Of a stretch of 64,000 bases of DNA, positions 51,360 through 61,453 are shown piece by piece. The DNA is taken from assembly GCA_964035575.1 (NCBI GenBank), contig OZ037880.1, positions 372,001-436,000 on the forward strand. Reading direction: 5' to 3'. Each line of letters starts with the position of its first letter. Position 1 is the first letter of the stretch. Source of the DNA: Rhynchopus sp. YZ270_cl-10. Its lineage: Eukaryota > Euglenozoa > Diplonemea > Diplonemida > Diplonemidae. The position numbers and the translations under genes are program-made. The notes under the pieces were generated by a model. That model ran no database searches and was not told where the DNA came from. It saw only the letters and a list, made by a program, of their open reading frames with translations.

Positions 51360-52200
51360 TGTTGGAGGTTTGGTGCGAAACACAAAATCAAAATTGAGCG
51401 GGGGAAAAAGGGGGGCCTTTTTTGTGTTGTGTACCGCCCCCTGAAGAGTTGAGGATGTTTTCAGCTTCTCTTGCCACCTGGAGAAAAAATAATTGCCAAA
51501 TCCACGAAATTCTACCGCAAAGACCGAAGTTACCTATGGGTATGTATGTTGTCACAAAAGGATATTGTGCGGAAGGGTTCCTCTAGGTCAGTACCCCCTA
51601 CGTGGAGCGTTCTGCAGACAACAGCTACGCAACCACTCCAACAATAGAAAACAATGGCTTTTTGAGCAATCAACTGTGTACACTGCCGATATTCGCTTAT
51701 CGAATTGGGGGGGGGGGAAAGAAATTATCAATCGCTCGGTTTTTTTCTTTAACGCACATAGCCAATGGTCGATCGTTACACATAACGTATCCCCCACAGG
51801 GGCAATGATGGAAGAAGGCGTGCAGACAGTCTGCATCTTCCCTTCTTGCATCTTCCCTTCTGCAGTTTTGAAGAAAAATGCACTCAGAAGCGAGGGAGAA
51901 AAATGCAGACGGCATGCAGACCTCTGTAGTGTCTTTCTTTTGCAAAGGGCAAAAAAAAAACGCCGTCACTGCCCTACCCTCAAGGATGATAAGCATGCCC
52001 TGGTCTCGCTTCAAAAAAAAATACCAAGAGCATCAGATTCAGTGACTGCTAGTGCAGTTGACACTTTGTATTGCTTGGTATTTTTTTTGTGGAAAATTTG
52101 CTCAAGAAAAATACCAAAATACAAAAGTCTATCATCCTTGCCTCCCCCCTACCCCAGATACGTTCGTAACCCCCTGAGGACCCAGTTCCCCACCCAACCC
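51360..52200. other. Intergenic spacer
   Basis: About 840 bp, no gene supported. It contains a direct duplication CATCTTCCCTTCTTG/CATCTTCCCTTCTGC near 51835-51865 and A/T runs. The 237-aa plus frame here lacks any recognisable motif and crosses several A-runs. Confidence 0.5.
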
Positions 52201-53839
52201 TTATAAGCACAAATCCTTCTTCACTTCACCGTCACCAGAGGGTTTGGTGAAGATGTGTGTTGTCGCTGGTGTAATCTGCATGATCGGCGCGCCAACTGTG
52301 GTCACGTGGCGGTACTGCGGGAAGTCCTTCGGGAGGAACGGTTCCATGGTTTCGTACTCCACTGCGTCCGTTTTCTGAGGGTATTAAATGGTGAATAGTT
52401 TAGTTGCCACTTGGGAAGTGTGCTTTTGAAACTGGGGAAGGAAAACAAAATTCTGTACTAAGCGCAGCTTTGGGGTTTTCTTGGTAACATACCAACCCGG
52501 CGACATCCCAGCTGTTGTATGGGTAACCTTCCTTGACAGTGATCAACGCCTTCCCACCCGGTTTCAACAGGATTGCTGCCTGGTCTATAAAAGAACGGAG
52601 TAGCCATCTGTGTTCGGGCACCGACCTGTGTTGTGGATGATGTGGTGGAACAGAGTTGGCAGGAAGCTATCATGACACCAATGGGAGTCAGGAGTCAAAG
52701 CGGGTGTGGCATACGATTTGTCTCTGTTAGGCGTTCTCGTGTGCGGGAATGCCCACGACATGTAGTCAAACTTGCCGATCCGGTCCATCCATGGAGAGTC
52801 TGTTGAGAGCTTGGTCACGTCTGTCCCACAGTGCAGAGTTGCGCCAAGCATCAGCAGTTTCGCCTGTTTCATGTTTTATTTTGTTGCGCGAAAAGCAAAA
52901 GGTCATACCACTGCTTCGTCACACCCGCTTGGGTCTTGCAGCTCGTGGTGCATCTCAACGTCCGTTGCAACCACACCCCTACCAGTCCCGATGCGCGCAC
53001 AGAGCGCGAAGGCAAAGGAGAAGTTCCCTTCGCCTATCAGAAGCACGTTGTGGTGCGCCTTGATGGTGGACCACACGCTGGTCATCGCCTCGATGCGGGG
53101 GCGTTTTGCTGCAACGTGGGAGTCGAGGCTGCTGGCGGGGCGCTTCCTGCCTGGGAATGTGTCGTCGAGCACGGTCTGCAGCTTTGGGCTAATTGAGACT
53201 GCGTGCACGGCCTTGGGCAGCAGCACGGCGTGGGGCGGGCGGCGGGGGTTTCGGATCTCTCCGCAGCGTTGCTGCGGGAGCGGCAGTGTGGTGGTGGTGG
53301 TGGCAGACCCGGGCGTGGGAGACGCGGTGGCAGCAGGTGTAATCATGGCCGGCTCATACTCCGCCTCCTCCGGCGCAAAGAAGTCATCTGCGCTCGATGC
53401 TGCAGGTTGGGGCGACGTAACTGCGGGCTTCTGAGTACGCTGCACCGCACTGTACGGCGGCGGTGAACCCGACTGCGCAGGTGCCGAAACAGGCTTAGGA
53501 AGTGCTTTCGGTTTTTCCTCTTTTTTGCGCTGTAGTGCAGTTGTAGCAGTGTCAAGAGACAGGAGACAGGAGAATGGGGATGGAAAAGATGAATGTGCTA
53601 TATCTAGAGTAAAGTTGGTCAGGAGTGTTGGCTCGTGGAGCAAAAGGGTTTGTGCTTTTCATCCGGAGGTGGGGAAGGGCCAGTAGGGACTCGCCTGCAC
53701 AAACTTTGCAAAACAAAAAAGGGCGGTGGGGCTTAGAATGTAGGCATACCTCACATATCTCACAGCACATCGGGCAGTACGTCAGGTCATTCTCGTCTTT
53801 GAAGTTGTGGTTGCAGTTCCCACATTTAAAGTCAAACAT
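52201..53839 (-). CDS. BMT5-like rRNA methyltransferase (DUF2431) with zinc ribbon
   Basis: Five exons: 53750-53839, 52909-53529, 52715-52863, 52493-52625 and 52201-52374, 388 aa with phase kept. Donors are GTATGC, GTATGA, GTATGC and GTATGT. The N-terminus (MFDFKCGNCNHNF...CPMCCEICE) is a Cys-pair zinc ribbon. A Pro/Ala/Ser linker follows. The Rossmann methyltransferase starts near 194 with LLIGEGNFSFAFAL (SAM motif, GEGNFSF is the DUF2431 signature), ATDVEMHHEL, DVTKL, then MSWAFPHTRTP (the FPH motif), HRWLLRSFI, LLKPGGKALITVKEGYPYNSW and THIFTK. Yeast BMT5 methylates a 25S rRNA uridine at N3, so a nucleolar rRNA role is likely. A zinc ribbon fused in front is unusual. Neighbour of uL15 and of a second DUF2431 gene. 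Confidence 0.85.
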
Positions 53840-54049
53840 AGTAATCTATTTCGCCACCCCCCTTTTGCGTTGACGCTGAGATGCACCCCTCTTCCTTGTG
53901 ATGTGTGATGGGCAGGGGGGGGGGAAGAAGTGACGATACAAAATAGACCCCCCCACTTTTTTTGAACGAAATCACTTCCTTGAGGTTTGTCTTTTTTTTT
54001 TTTGGCTTTAGTTAATAGAAACTCCGTTCATGATGGTTGGGCCCGATGC

Positions 54050-54478
54050 TTAGGCGGACACAACGCATGCGCCGCCAGCGTCCTTCAGCTTCTTCTCGGC
54101 GATGCGGGACACGTAACGCGCCTTAACGATGACGGGGCGGGTGAGGAAACCCTTTCCGAGGAGCTTGAACACTCCCTTGGTGGTCAGGTCGACGACGGGC
54201 ACCTTGGTGGACTTGGCGTCCTCGGCGGGGATCATGGCAGTGATCTGGGACACGTTGCACGTGGGCTTGTGTGCAACGTTCTTCTTGAAGTGGTAGTGGC
54301 GCATACCAACCTTACCGAAGTAACCCGGGTGGTACTTGTCAAACCAGATCCTGTGGTGGTGCTGTCCTCCGGCGTTTCCGCGTCCTGAGGGATGCTTCCT
54401 GTGCTTGCCGACACGTCCGTGACCTGCGGACACGTGTCCTCTCTTCTTCCTGTTCTTGCGAAGCGCGGTGCAACCCAT
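54050..54478 (-). CDS. RPL27A: 60S ribosomal protein uL15 (L27a)
   Basis: Single exon, 142 aa, start [20 protein letters not shown]. Family signatures: [55 protein letters not shown]. The length matches eukaryotic L27a (about 148 aa). It is a core large-subunit protein. An upstream in-frame Met at 54574 is not used: it would add a low-quality leader, and CACACCAG, an acceptor-like AG, lies 16 nt before the chosen ATG behind a pyrimidine tract. High GC and no homopolymers, as expected for a highly expressed gene. Confidence 0.97.
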   Translation of the reverse strand: MGCTALRKNRKKRGHVSAGHGRVGKHRKHPSGRGNAGGQHHHRIWFDKYHPGYFGKVGMRHYHFKKNVAHKPTCNVSQITAMIPAEDAKSTKVPVVDLTTKGVFKLLGKGFLTRPVIVKARYVSRIAEKKLKDAGGACVVSA

Positions 54479-54791
54479 TTTACCGTGTGATTCTCTGGTG
54501 TGTTTGATTGGTGTGTTTAGTTTGGAAGAGAGCGATTGAAAGGAAAGTGAAAAGCATTTGAAAGTGCACGTCACAGAAAAGTATGCTAAATGCTGTCATG
54601 AATATCGAAGGCTAAAGAAAAGGGGGAAAGGGGATGAATTTTGTTAGACGTAATATGGCAAAAACTCTGGCCCGTTGTTCCGATGGCCCTTCAAACGTTG
54701 CAAGGGAGACATCCTTTATTGTTTTAAAAAGCTGTGTACAAGACACCGCCAAGAAGAGGGTGGCAGAGGGGGTGGACCCCCAATTTCTGAC
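54479..54791. other. Spacer upstream of uL15
   Basis: Contains pyrimidine-rich sequence on the gene strand just before the uL15 start and then mixed sequence up to the Mutator-type element. No gene. Confidence 0.5.
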
Positions 54792-55545
54792 CAGGCATAT
54801 TGCTAACTTTGCCGAAAGTGGAAAAAAGCAAAACGGCGACACTTTTTTTTTTTTCCAGGACAAAAAAAAATTTTCCCCCCGTTGAAAGCGGGCCTCCCTG
54901 CCAACCACAGAGGGCATTATATAGCCCCCCTAGCCTCCACCAAAAAGGTGGTTTTGTGTGAGGCAGTCATTTTTTTCTGTGCGGAAAACTCAGCGAAAAA
55001 TATTCTCGGCATTTTGTGATGCACGGCCAACCTACACCACCCCAACCCTTCTCTGCGGGAAAGCTTCCCTCCTCTGTGCCTTGGTAGCTTTCAGCCACTG
55101 GTGATCCGCAATCCGTAGTGGGTGTCCGCCTTCTTATCAGTAACCTTAGTAAATTTATAAAAGAAATGGTGGCTATGGCCTAACCAAAGGTTAGTCAGGT
55201 AACCAAAGGTTCCTGGCGAAGCCACGGTACGCAACATTTCAAAAATCGCGCTTAAAATTGCACTATTTTACAGCATGGGAAGGGTGTGATGTAAGCTTGC
55301 GCCGCAGGCGCACGGTACGCTACTTTTATGATTTTGCCAGATCCTTTTTCTCAAAAAATGACGACAGGAAACGGCGTTTTGTCGCGTTGAAAACGCCGAT
55401 TTCTCGGGGGGAACGGCGCTTCGCCAATTTTGAAAACGGCGTTTTTTTAAAAGGCAAAACGGCGAAACGGCGTTTTCAAAAAAAATTTTTTTGTGATTTT
55501 GGCCAAAAAGGCAAAACGGCGAAACGGCACTTAGCAATATGCCTG
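54792..55545. mobile_element. Mutator-type non-autonomous element, copy 2
   Basis: Inverted copy of 28569-29340: ends CAGGCATATTGCTAA / TTAGCAATATGCCTG, 754 bp, with an 8-bp duplication TTTCTGAC at 54784-54791 and 55546-55553. It contains the GC-rich module (55216-55326) and AAACGGCG blocks. The two copies are about 90 percent alike by eye. Confidence 0.9.
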
Positions 55546-55976
55546 TTTCTGACGCCCCGTTTTTTTTTTTTTTGTGTTGGTCTTTTTTTTGTCATCAATT
55601 GTTGTAGTTGCCACAGTTGTGCAATCTCCATGTTTTTATACACCTACCCGAGACGGGATCTGTGCATAAAGTAGGGTTGCTTGGGAACCCTCACCAATAT
55701 ATAAACCTTAAGCGAGGAGGGCGTTCCACCCCACTCAAAAAAGATCGGGTCTTTTGTTTGTGCGCTCAAAGCCGGGAAAACAAAAAGGTGAAAAAAATGT
55801 GTTAAACTGAAGTACGGTTGTTGTGGTTAATTGAGTACTCATAGAAAACAAGCAAGCTTCTGTTTTTTTTCAATCCGTTTTGTTTGCCCTGCAGCGCTGC
55901 CTCCAATCTTTTTAGAATTGACAACAAGTTGTTTTATCAAAAAAAAACGACATTTTTTAGACAGTTATCACCTTTT

Positions 55977-58826
55977 TCACATCGTCGTGTCATCGCCCCG
56001 CACAAAAACGTACACCACGGGTGCTCGGCTCCTGAGTCCCTTTGTGTACTGGGACCACAGCCGATCTTGAGAAGGAATGCATTCTGAATGAGAAAATGAC
56101 AGACCGGGTCCCCCCTGCGAAGGTGGTTGTGTGTGAGAAGAAAGGGGGGGGGAAGGTAGTTGTAAATGCAAACGGCTCTGTGGCCACAGGCTAATAAGTT
56201 GGCCTGACTCCAAAAAAAAGGGAAAGTTGGTAAATATGAGATCATAGCATACCCACTGCTTCACACCCGGTATTTCCTTCTCAGCGAGCAGGACTGCCTG
56301 TCCGTCGGGGCCAAGAAGCCTGCCAGCCATCTCGAGAAAGGGCTTTACGTTCGCAAGGGTGTCCTCCCGGCAGGTTCTGATGGGATTTTTTTTTGTTTTT
56401 TTGTTTTGTTCGCTTGTTGTCTAATCACCTCTACCGAGGTAGGCTTTGTACCTCAAGTCCCCCTTTGAAGGCTTATTATACTGAAATGATACAAATCGTC
56501 TGCAATATTCGATATCACCTTTTCAACCTACCTTCCTTCACCCCCCTGTAAGGGCAACCGTAGGTGAAGTAAGGTATAGTATTGAAATCGATGTGGGGGG
56601 GGAGTAAAGGGTCAATTTTACAAAACCAGATTTTGAGGAAAATTTTAGCCGAAAATGGGCTCCACGTATAAGGAACCGGGCTCATATTTCTCAAAATTTA
56701 AGTGGTCAAAAAATTGTCCAATTTTCGAGATTGACCCCACCACTGCACGGGCGGAGCCCAAAAATGCAAATAAGGACCCTTTTCAACCTACCTTCCTTCA
56801 CCCCCCTGTAAGGGCAACCGTAGGTGAAGTAAGGTATAGTATTGAAATCGATGTGGGGGGGGAGTAAAGGGTCAATTTTACAAAACCAGATTTTGAGGAA
56901 AATTTTAGCCGAAAATGGGCTCCACGTATAAGGAACCGGGCTCATATTTCTCAAAATTTAAGTGGTCAAAAAATTGTCCAATTTTCGAGATTGACCCCAC
57001 CACTGCACGGGCGGAGCCCAAAAATGCAAATAAGGACCCTTTTCAACCTACCTTCCTTCACCCCCCTGTAAGGGCAACCGTAGGTGAAGTAAGGTATAGT
57101 ATTGAAATCGATGTGGGGGGGGAGTAAAGGGTCAATTTTACAAAACCAGATTTTGAGGAAAATTTTAGCCGAAAATGGGCTCCACGTATAAGGAACCGGG
57201 CTCATATTTCTCAAAATTTAAGTGGTCAAAAAATTGTCCAATTTTCGAGATTGACCCCACCACTGCACGGGCGGAGCCCAAAAATGCAAATAAGGACCCT
57301 TTTTAATTTGTTCTCTTGAAATGTGTAATTTCATGTTTTCGCGAAAAAAATGATCCTGCAAGGGTTGAAGGAAGGTGGTTGAAAACAACAATAACAACAA
57401 GGACAAGTAATTGCTAAGAAAAAACGGGGTGTGGGGTGGAAAACGACGCGCGATTTTCGAAACCACCGTAGCATCCTGGCGATTTGCTGGACGTGCTGAT
57501 GCGCCTGGTGTGATCGATGTGTTGTAGTCTGTGCACTCTGTGTTCCTTCCACACTGCTCCAACGACGACGACAATGTGGGGAGCCTGTGGACAAAAACGA
57601 GCTGGAACACGCCGAGCCTGCCGAGCCGACGTCCAACAACGCTATCGAGCAGATGGTGCTGGACGAAGAGGACAGCCCCCCTTCTTGAATGTTTCAGATG
57701 CTGGCGTCCCAGTGGGTCTGGCAGCGTACGAAGAGCGTTAGCATACCTGCAGAAGAGCAGAATGCTGGGCGTGTTGTAGATTATTTCTACAGGATGAGTT
57801 CCACATCACACCCCGTTTTTTTTCCGATAGCAATTACTTGTTTTCTTTTGAAAAATTGTTGGAATAGTGTAGTCGCCACCAAGCTCCACTGTGAATTTTG
57901 ATAAGTTTGGCCCATTAAAAAAATATCTGAAATGTCATTATCCGGACATACAAACTCTGCTCCAAGGGGACGCCCATGACAGTGTAGTCCATCTGCTGCC
58001 CACACCACCGCGGGAGGTCGCGCATCTCCACCATTGCATTCACCGTGCCCCCTGCCGCAAGCAGACGATGCAACAACTCACCCACATCTCGTGTATCACC
58101 CCCCTCCACGGCAGTAACGTTACACGCCGACCCCACCACATCCCCTATCCGCACTGCAACTGATATCGCCCCCTCACCCACTGCAAGCACGCTGTTCCCC
58201 GACGTTATTGTATCCAACGTAAAGTCTCCCCTTTCATCCCTCATCCCATTTGGGCCTGCTAAGCTTTTGAACCCTGTATTGTGCATATTTGAGGTGCTTG
58301 CGGTTTCTATGTCGGGGATTGATGAGGTTTCGACTTCATCGCTGAAGGGGAGGTCTGGGAGTGCACCGGCGTATGCGGTGTAGGCGTCTTCTTGCTTCTT
58401 TTGGGGTTTCGCATTGGCTTTGTAAGTGTGCACTGTGACTTCTAGGTTAGGTTTTCGGTATACCCTGCCTGCAGAGGAGACGGGCTCCGGAGTGTCATCA
58501 TCATCTTCGTCGACGTACGGAAGGTCTGGCAGGTCAGAACACTCTCTTTGCTCTCTCCGTTGTGCATCACTCCATGCTGTGCGTGGCATCCGGTTCACCC
58601 CATCTTCCCCAATAACTGCTAACAACGAAAGCGTTGCGCGGTCAGCATCGCACGAAGGCTGCTGATAATCACATAACGCAACAAACCCCGGCGGGGGGTG
58701 CGGATGATGCAGCACGTCACGTCCATTAGTGTACCCCTCCTCTGTCCGTCGTCTCTTTAGCGCCGCTGTGTAAACCGGGGGTGGGCGGTTGCGGGTGCGA
58801 GGGCAAATGGGGGGTGGGTGGTTCAT
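55977..58826 (-). CDS. Divergent BMT5-like (DUF2431) methyltransferase paralogue
   Basis: Three exons: 57952-58826, 56253-56376 and 55977-56114, 378 aa; introns 56377-57951 (GTATGT...CATCAG) and 56115-56252 (GTATGC...TTCGCAG), phases agree. The N-terminal ~200 residues are Pro- and acid-rich (PPPICPRTR, DLPDLPYVDEDDDD, ALPDLPFSDEVE) with no zinc ribbon. The C-terminal part aligns with the 52-54 kb gene: VLAVGEGAISVAV (motif I), VEMRDLP, YTVMGVPLEQS in place of the FPH motif, FLEMAGRLLGPDGQAVLLAE, then APVVYVFVRGDDTTM and stop. Changes in GEGNFSF and FPH suggest altered or lost activity. The start at MNHPPPICPR is chosen; Met at 58916 is possible. Intron 1 carries a 260-bp tandem array and hp6; intron 2 carries an hp2-like element. 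Confidence 0.75.
56157..56205 (-). repeat. hp2-like stem-loop in DUF2431 paralogue intron 2
   Basis: GTAGTTGTAAATGCAAACGG, CTCTGTGGCCACAGG: a decayed first half of hp2. On the gene strand TTTACAAC and a pyrimidine tract lead to TTCGCAG, the acceptor, 43 nt away. Confidence 0.6.
56421..56455 (-). repeat. hp6 stem-loop in DUF2431 paralogue intron 1
   Basis: CACCTCTACC-ga-GGTAGG followed by CTTTGTACC. It lies 45 nt before the acceptor of exon 2 on the gene strand. The stem differs from the 60283-60324 copy on both arms. Confidence 0.75.
56521..57300 (+). repeat. Three exact 260-bp tandem repeats
   Basis: Units start at 56521, 56781 and 57041 and look identical by eye over 260 bp. Each unit has a stem-loop near its start (CCTTCCTTCACC facing GGTGAAGTAAGG), GGGCTCCACGTATAAGGAAC, and a segment ATTGACCCCACCACTGCACG also seen at 34.2 kb. 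It lies inside intron 1 of the DUF2431 paralogue. The identity points to very recent amplification or gene conversion. Confidence 0.95.
57850..57891 (-). repeat. hp4 stem-loop, short form
   Basis: GAAAAATTGTTGGAATAGTG, TAGTCGCCACCAAG, CTCCACTGTG. It is in intron 1 of the DUF2431 paralogue, about 60 nt from the donor. Confidence 0.7.
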
Positions 58827-58915
58827 TGTGTGTGGGGAGGGGGGAGGGGGGGCTGGATGCAGATGATTTAGAGAGGAAACCTTGGGGGATAGCAAACCAA
58901 TGGAGTAGAGATTCA

Positions 58916-59401
58916 ATGGAGAGGAAAGCGTTGACTAAAAGTGGTGTGGCTGAACGGGGGGGAAGAAGGGGAAGCCAGCCGCAAAGGCGGCGGCTTTTAA
59001 GATTGGAGCAGACAAAGCGCGTGAAGGGCGTGATGGCAGGAAGCGGCGACGACGGCTTCTTCACCAGGCTGTACTTCAAGTACGGATCGGAACGGGGTGT
59101 CGACCTCTACATGACGCAGTGGACACGGAAACAGCGAACTGAACGGGCGAGTGGTGCTGCTGTTGCGGGGCGGACTTGGCGTAGCGGTTCCGGGGAGCAC
59201 GTGGGTGGTGGACGGACGCAAAAAAAGTGCGCAAGAAGTGCGAATCAGCCCCCTTCAGCCACACCATTAAGATGGGATAAGCTATGGCTTAAAGAAACTT
59301 CTGAAAAAAAAAAGGAGATGGGGTGGGGTGGGTCGTTGCTTTTATGTTCGTTTGTTTGGATACAGAAAAAACAGAAATCACATAAGGTGAGGAGGTTGTA
59401 A
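58916..59401 (+). CDS. Possible plus-strand hypothetical protein
   Basis: Open frame of 161 aa from MERKALTKSGVAERG. A stretch from 59033 (MAGSGDDGFFTRLYFKYGSE, RGVDLYMTQWTRKQ) looks protein-like. Downstream, another plus frame (59135-59270; LNGRVVLLLRGGLGVAVPGS, TWVVDGRKKS) looks even more so, which would need a splice or a shift. If real, it is the only plus-strand gene in the window and would face the DUF2431 gene head to head. It could instead be chance in GC-rich upstream sequence. Confidence 0.25.
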   Translation: MERKALTKSGVAERGGRRGSQPQRRRLLRLEQTKRVKGVMAGSGDDGFFTRLYFKYGSERGVDLYMTQWTRKQRTERASGAAVAGRTWRSGSGEHVGGGRTQKKCARSANQPPSATPLRWDKLWLKETSEKKKEMGWGGSLLLCSFVWIQKKQKSHKVRRL

Positions 59402-59885
59402 ACATTTTCTCGGACCCCTCGGAACGCCACAAAGGGCAAAACAATTCTGACAACTTTTTGATAAACTTGAGAAAAAGCACAAACTCATAATTTAAAAAAC
59501 ACAAAATGTGAAAAAAGTATGGGAGGTCGACAGGATTTTTCTCAAAAAACGATATGAGAGCATCATTGAGCCTCTCCTGCTTAAGTCACCTAAAATACGA
59601 ATCCCTTTATTTTTTTTTGAAAACAAACTTGACGAAAAACCAGGGTTTCTTGTATATCTCCTCAAGCAAATTATTGAAAACAAAAATACCTTCCGACCAA
59701 CACACCACTGGGCTGCAAATACATATGCTACAACTGGCTTTGGGAAGCGTGGGGGAATGTGGAGTGGGTATGTGGTCAAGACGGCAGCGTTTCTGTCGAA
59801 TTTTTATTCGGGGAGTTTGCGCCTAGCTGCCATGCAAACTGTCTTCATGTCTTGGTGAGCTTGGTGAGCATTTTCAAAAAAAAGA

Positions 59886-59966
59886 GAAGTTAAAAGTGCA
59901 AATGCCTCATCGTACATAGGCCAACACAGGTTCTCTGAGGGTTATCGAACCCTATCGAGATGGAAA
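59886..59966 (-). repeat. hp2 stem-loop pair
   Basis: First half AAGTGCAAATGCCTC; second half TCTCTGAGGGTTATCGAACC followed by CTATCGAGA. AGGGTT-atcg-AACCCT and TCTC/GAGA pair; the outer stem differs from the other hp2 copies on both arms. Confidence 0.8.
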
Positions 59967-60126
59967 AACGTGAAACGAATATGTGTGCCTCGTCGCGTAT
60001 ATTTTTTAAAAGGAGTGTGTGAGGGGTTTAACGGGTCTAGGTTATAAGGTATAGGTTTTATGCAGGTTTGGCCCACATATTGAAGGAAAAAGACAAAAAT
60101 AAAAAAAAATAAAAAAAAAATAAACT

Positions 60127-60196
60127 GTAGTTGTTGATGCAGGCACCTCCGACTGAACCACTTGTACGATGCCAGCTATCCGGATGAAAGCACAAA
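60127..60196 (-). repeat. hp7 stem-loop
   Basis: TTGATGCAGGCACCTCC, GACTGAACCACTTGTACGAT, GCCAGCTATCCGGATGAAAG, CACAA. Same layout as 5379-5451. Confidence 0.75.
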
Positions 60197-60282
60197 TAAA
60201 TGAAAATAAAAGGTCAGGTGATCCTTAGCCATTGCCATCGTCACCTCAAACCTGAACTAAAAAGTGACGTTTTTTGTAGTTT

Positions 60283-60324
60283 CGACAATCACCTGTCCGA
60301 GGACGGGTTCTGTACACAAAGTCG
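60283..60324 (-). repeat. hp6 stem-loop, best-paired copy
   Basis: CGAC...GTCG enclose ACCTGTCC-ga-GGACGGGT, an 8-pair stem with one T.G, followed by TCTGTACACAAA. Confidence 0.8.
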
Positions 60325-60774
60325 CCCGAAGGCTAATGAATTTCAAAGGTATAGATGCAGATCATCCTCAAATCCAAAGAAATTACTTTTTTTGTTTTGA
60401 AAACTTTGGTTCTATTAGTGTAGCCACCCTAGAGTGTGCTCCACTATATTTTATTTGGGTAGCGCACGTTTTTTTAAAGGTGATCTGCGAAGGTAAGCAA
60501 CTGAGAGTAAAAAAGGGATGTTGGTGCCCAAAAAAAATGGTGACAGGAAAGAACCCCCTTCATTGCTGTTTTATAGGGGCAAAAAGGACACCAAAATTGC
60601 ACCCCTTTTTTCTTCCCTCAGTTTCTCCCAACGAGAGCAGAAATCCCTTTTGATGAGTGTTTGTCTGCTTAATTATTAACCATGACTTCGCTAGGAATCA
60701 GATACCGCCAAACGATGGAATGAGAAGCATCTGAAAGTGCCCCTCATTTTGAGAAGGAAAAAATAAAAATAGAA

Positions 60775-60865
60775 TTGAAATACAAAGCCCTTCTCGTGAA
60801 GTGTACCTTGGGGTGGACACCCCAACCATGCAGTCCTACATCCATTTCGTGGTTTACATCTGATA
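60775..60865 (-). repeat. hp5 extended stem-loop array
   Basis: GAAATACAAAGCCCTTCTCG, TGAAGTGTACC, then TTGGGGTG-ga-CACCCCAA and CATGCAGTCCTACATCC, ATTTCGTGGTTTACATCTGA. Confidence 0.8.
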
Positions 60866-61453
60866 TGTAAAAAGTTTTTTTTTAGATGACCCGATGTCTG
60901 TACTACAATAGTCACTTTATAAAACACTGTAACAAAAGCAACTTGAATCAATGATGCAAATTAAATAGATTTCAAAAAAAAGAAAAAAAATCCCCCAATC
61001 TGGAAAAAAAATAGACACCTTTTGAATATGGTTGTATCGGAACGAACACCCTGAGGATGTACCCCCTTTGGTTTGAATGGGAACAGAAAAAAAACACACT
61101 TTTTTTTTCTTCTTTATTTGACAGTGCTTTTAACAAACCAGAACTCAACGAAAAGAATCGCTACAAAAAAAAAGCACACAGCCCCAAAAAAAAAAAACTA
61201 AAACACTTTTCGAGAGGAAGGTTTCTTTTTACGTACAAAACAGAGGGACACACACAATACACATTCCAAATATGGGCAATATATCTCTGAGAAAACTACC
61301 CTACATTTGCTTTTCAAAAAATATCAAAGCCTTCTCTGTTCCAGGAAATACCAAAAAAAAAAGCTTGGAATATGAGACCTTTCCACACACATCCCAAACG
61401 ATGCTTATATACTTATCACATTTCTATTTTCGAAAATGAAGCTAAAAAAAATA

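Larger units (their letters stand above)
59402..61453. other. Gene-free stretch with stem-loops
   Basis: hp1-like near 59552-59590, hp2 at 59886-59966, an hp1-like copy near 59980-60010, hp7 at 60127-60196, hp6 at 60283-60324, hp3 at 60399-60446 and hp5 at 60775-60865. It is otherwise A/T-run sequence. It should contain the 3' UTR of the receptor gene ending at 61454. Confidence 0.6.

Noticed and set aside
52584-52640. Frameshift in the BMT5-like gene
   Set aside because: The change of frame is fully explained by an intron at 52626-52714 with GTATGC donor and ACACAG acceptor.
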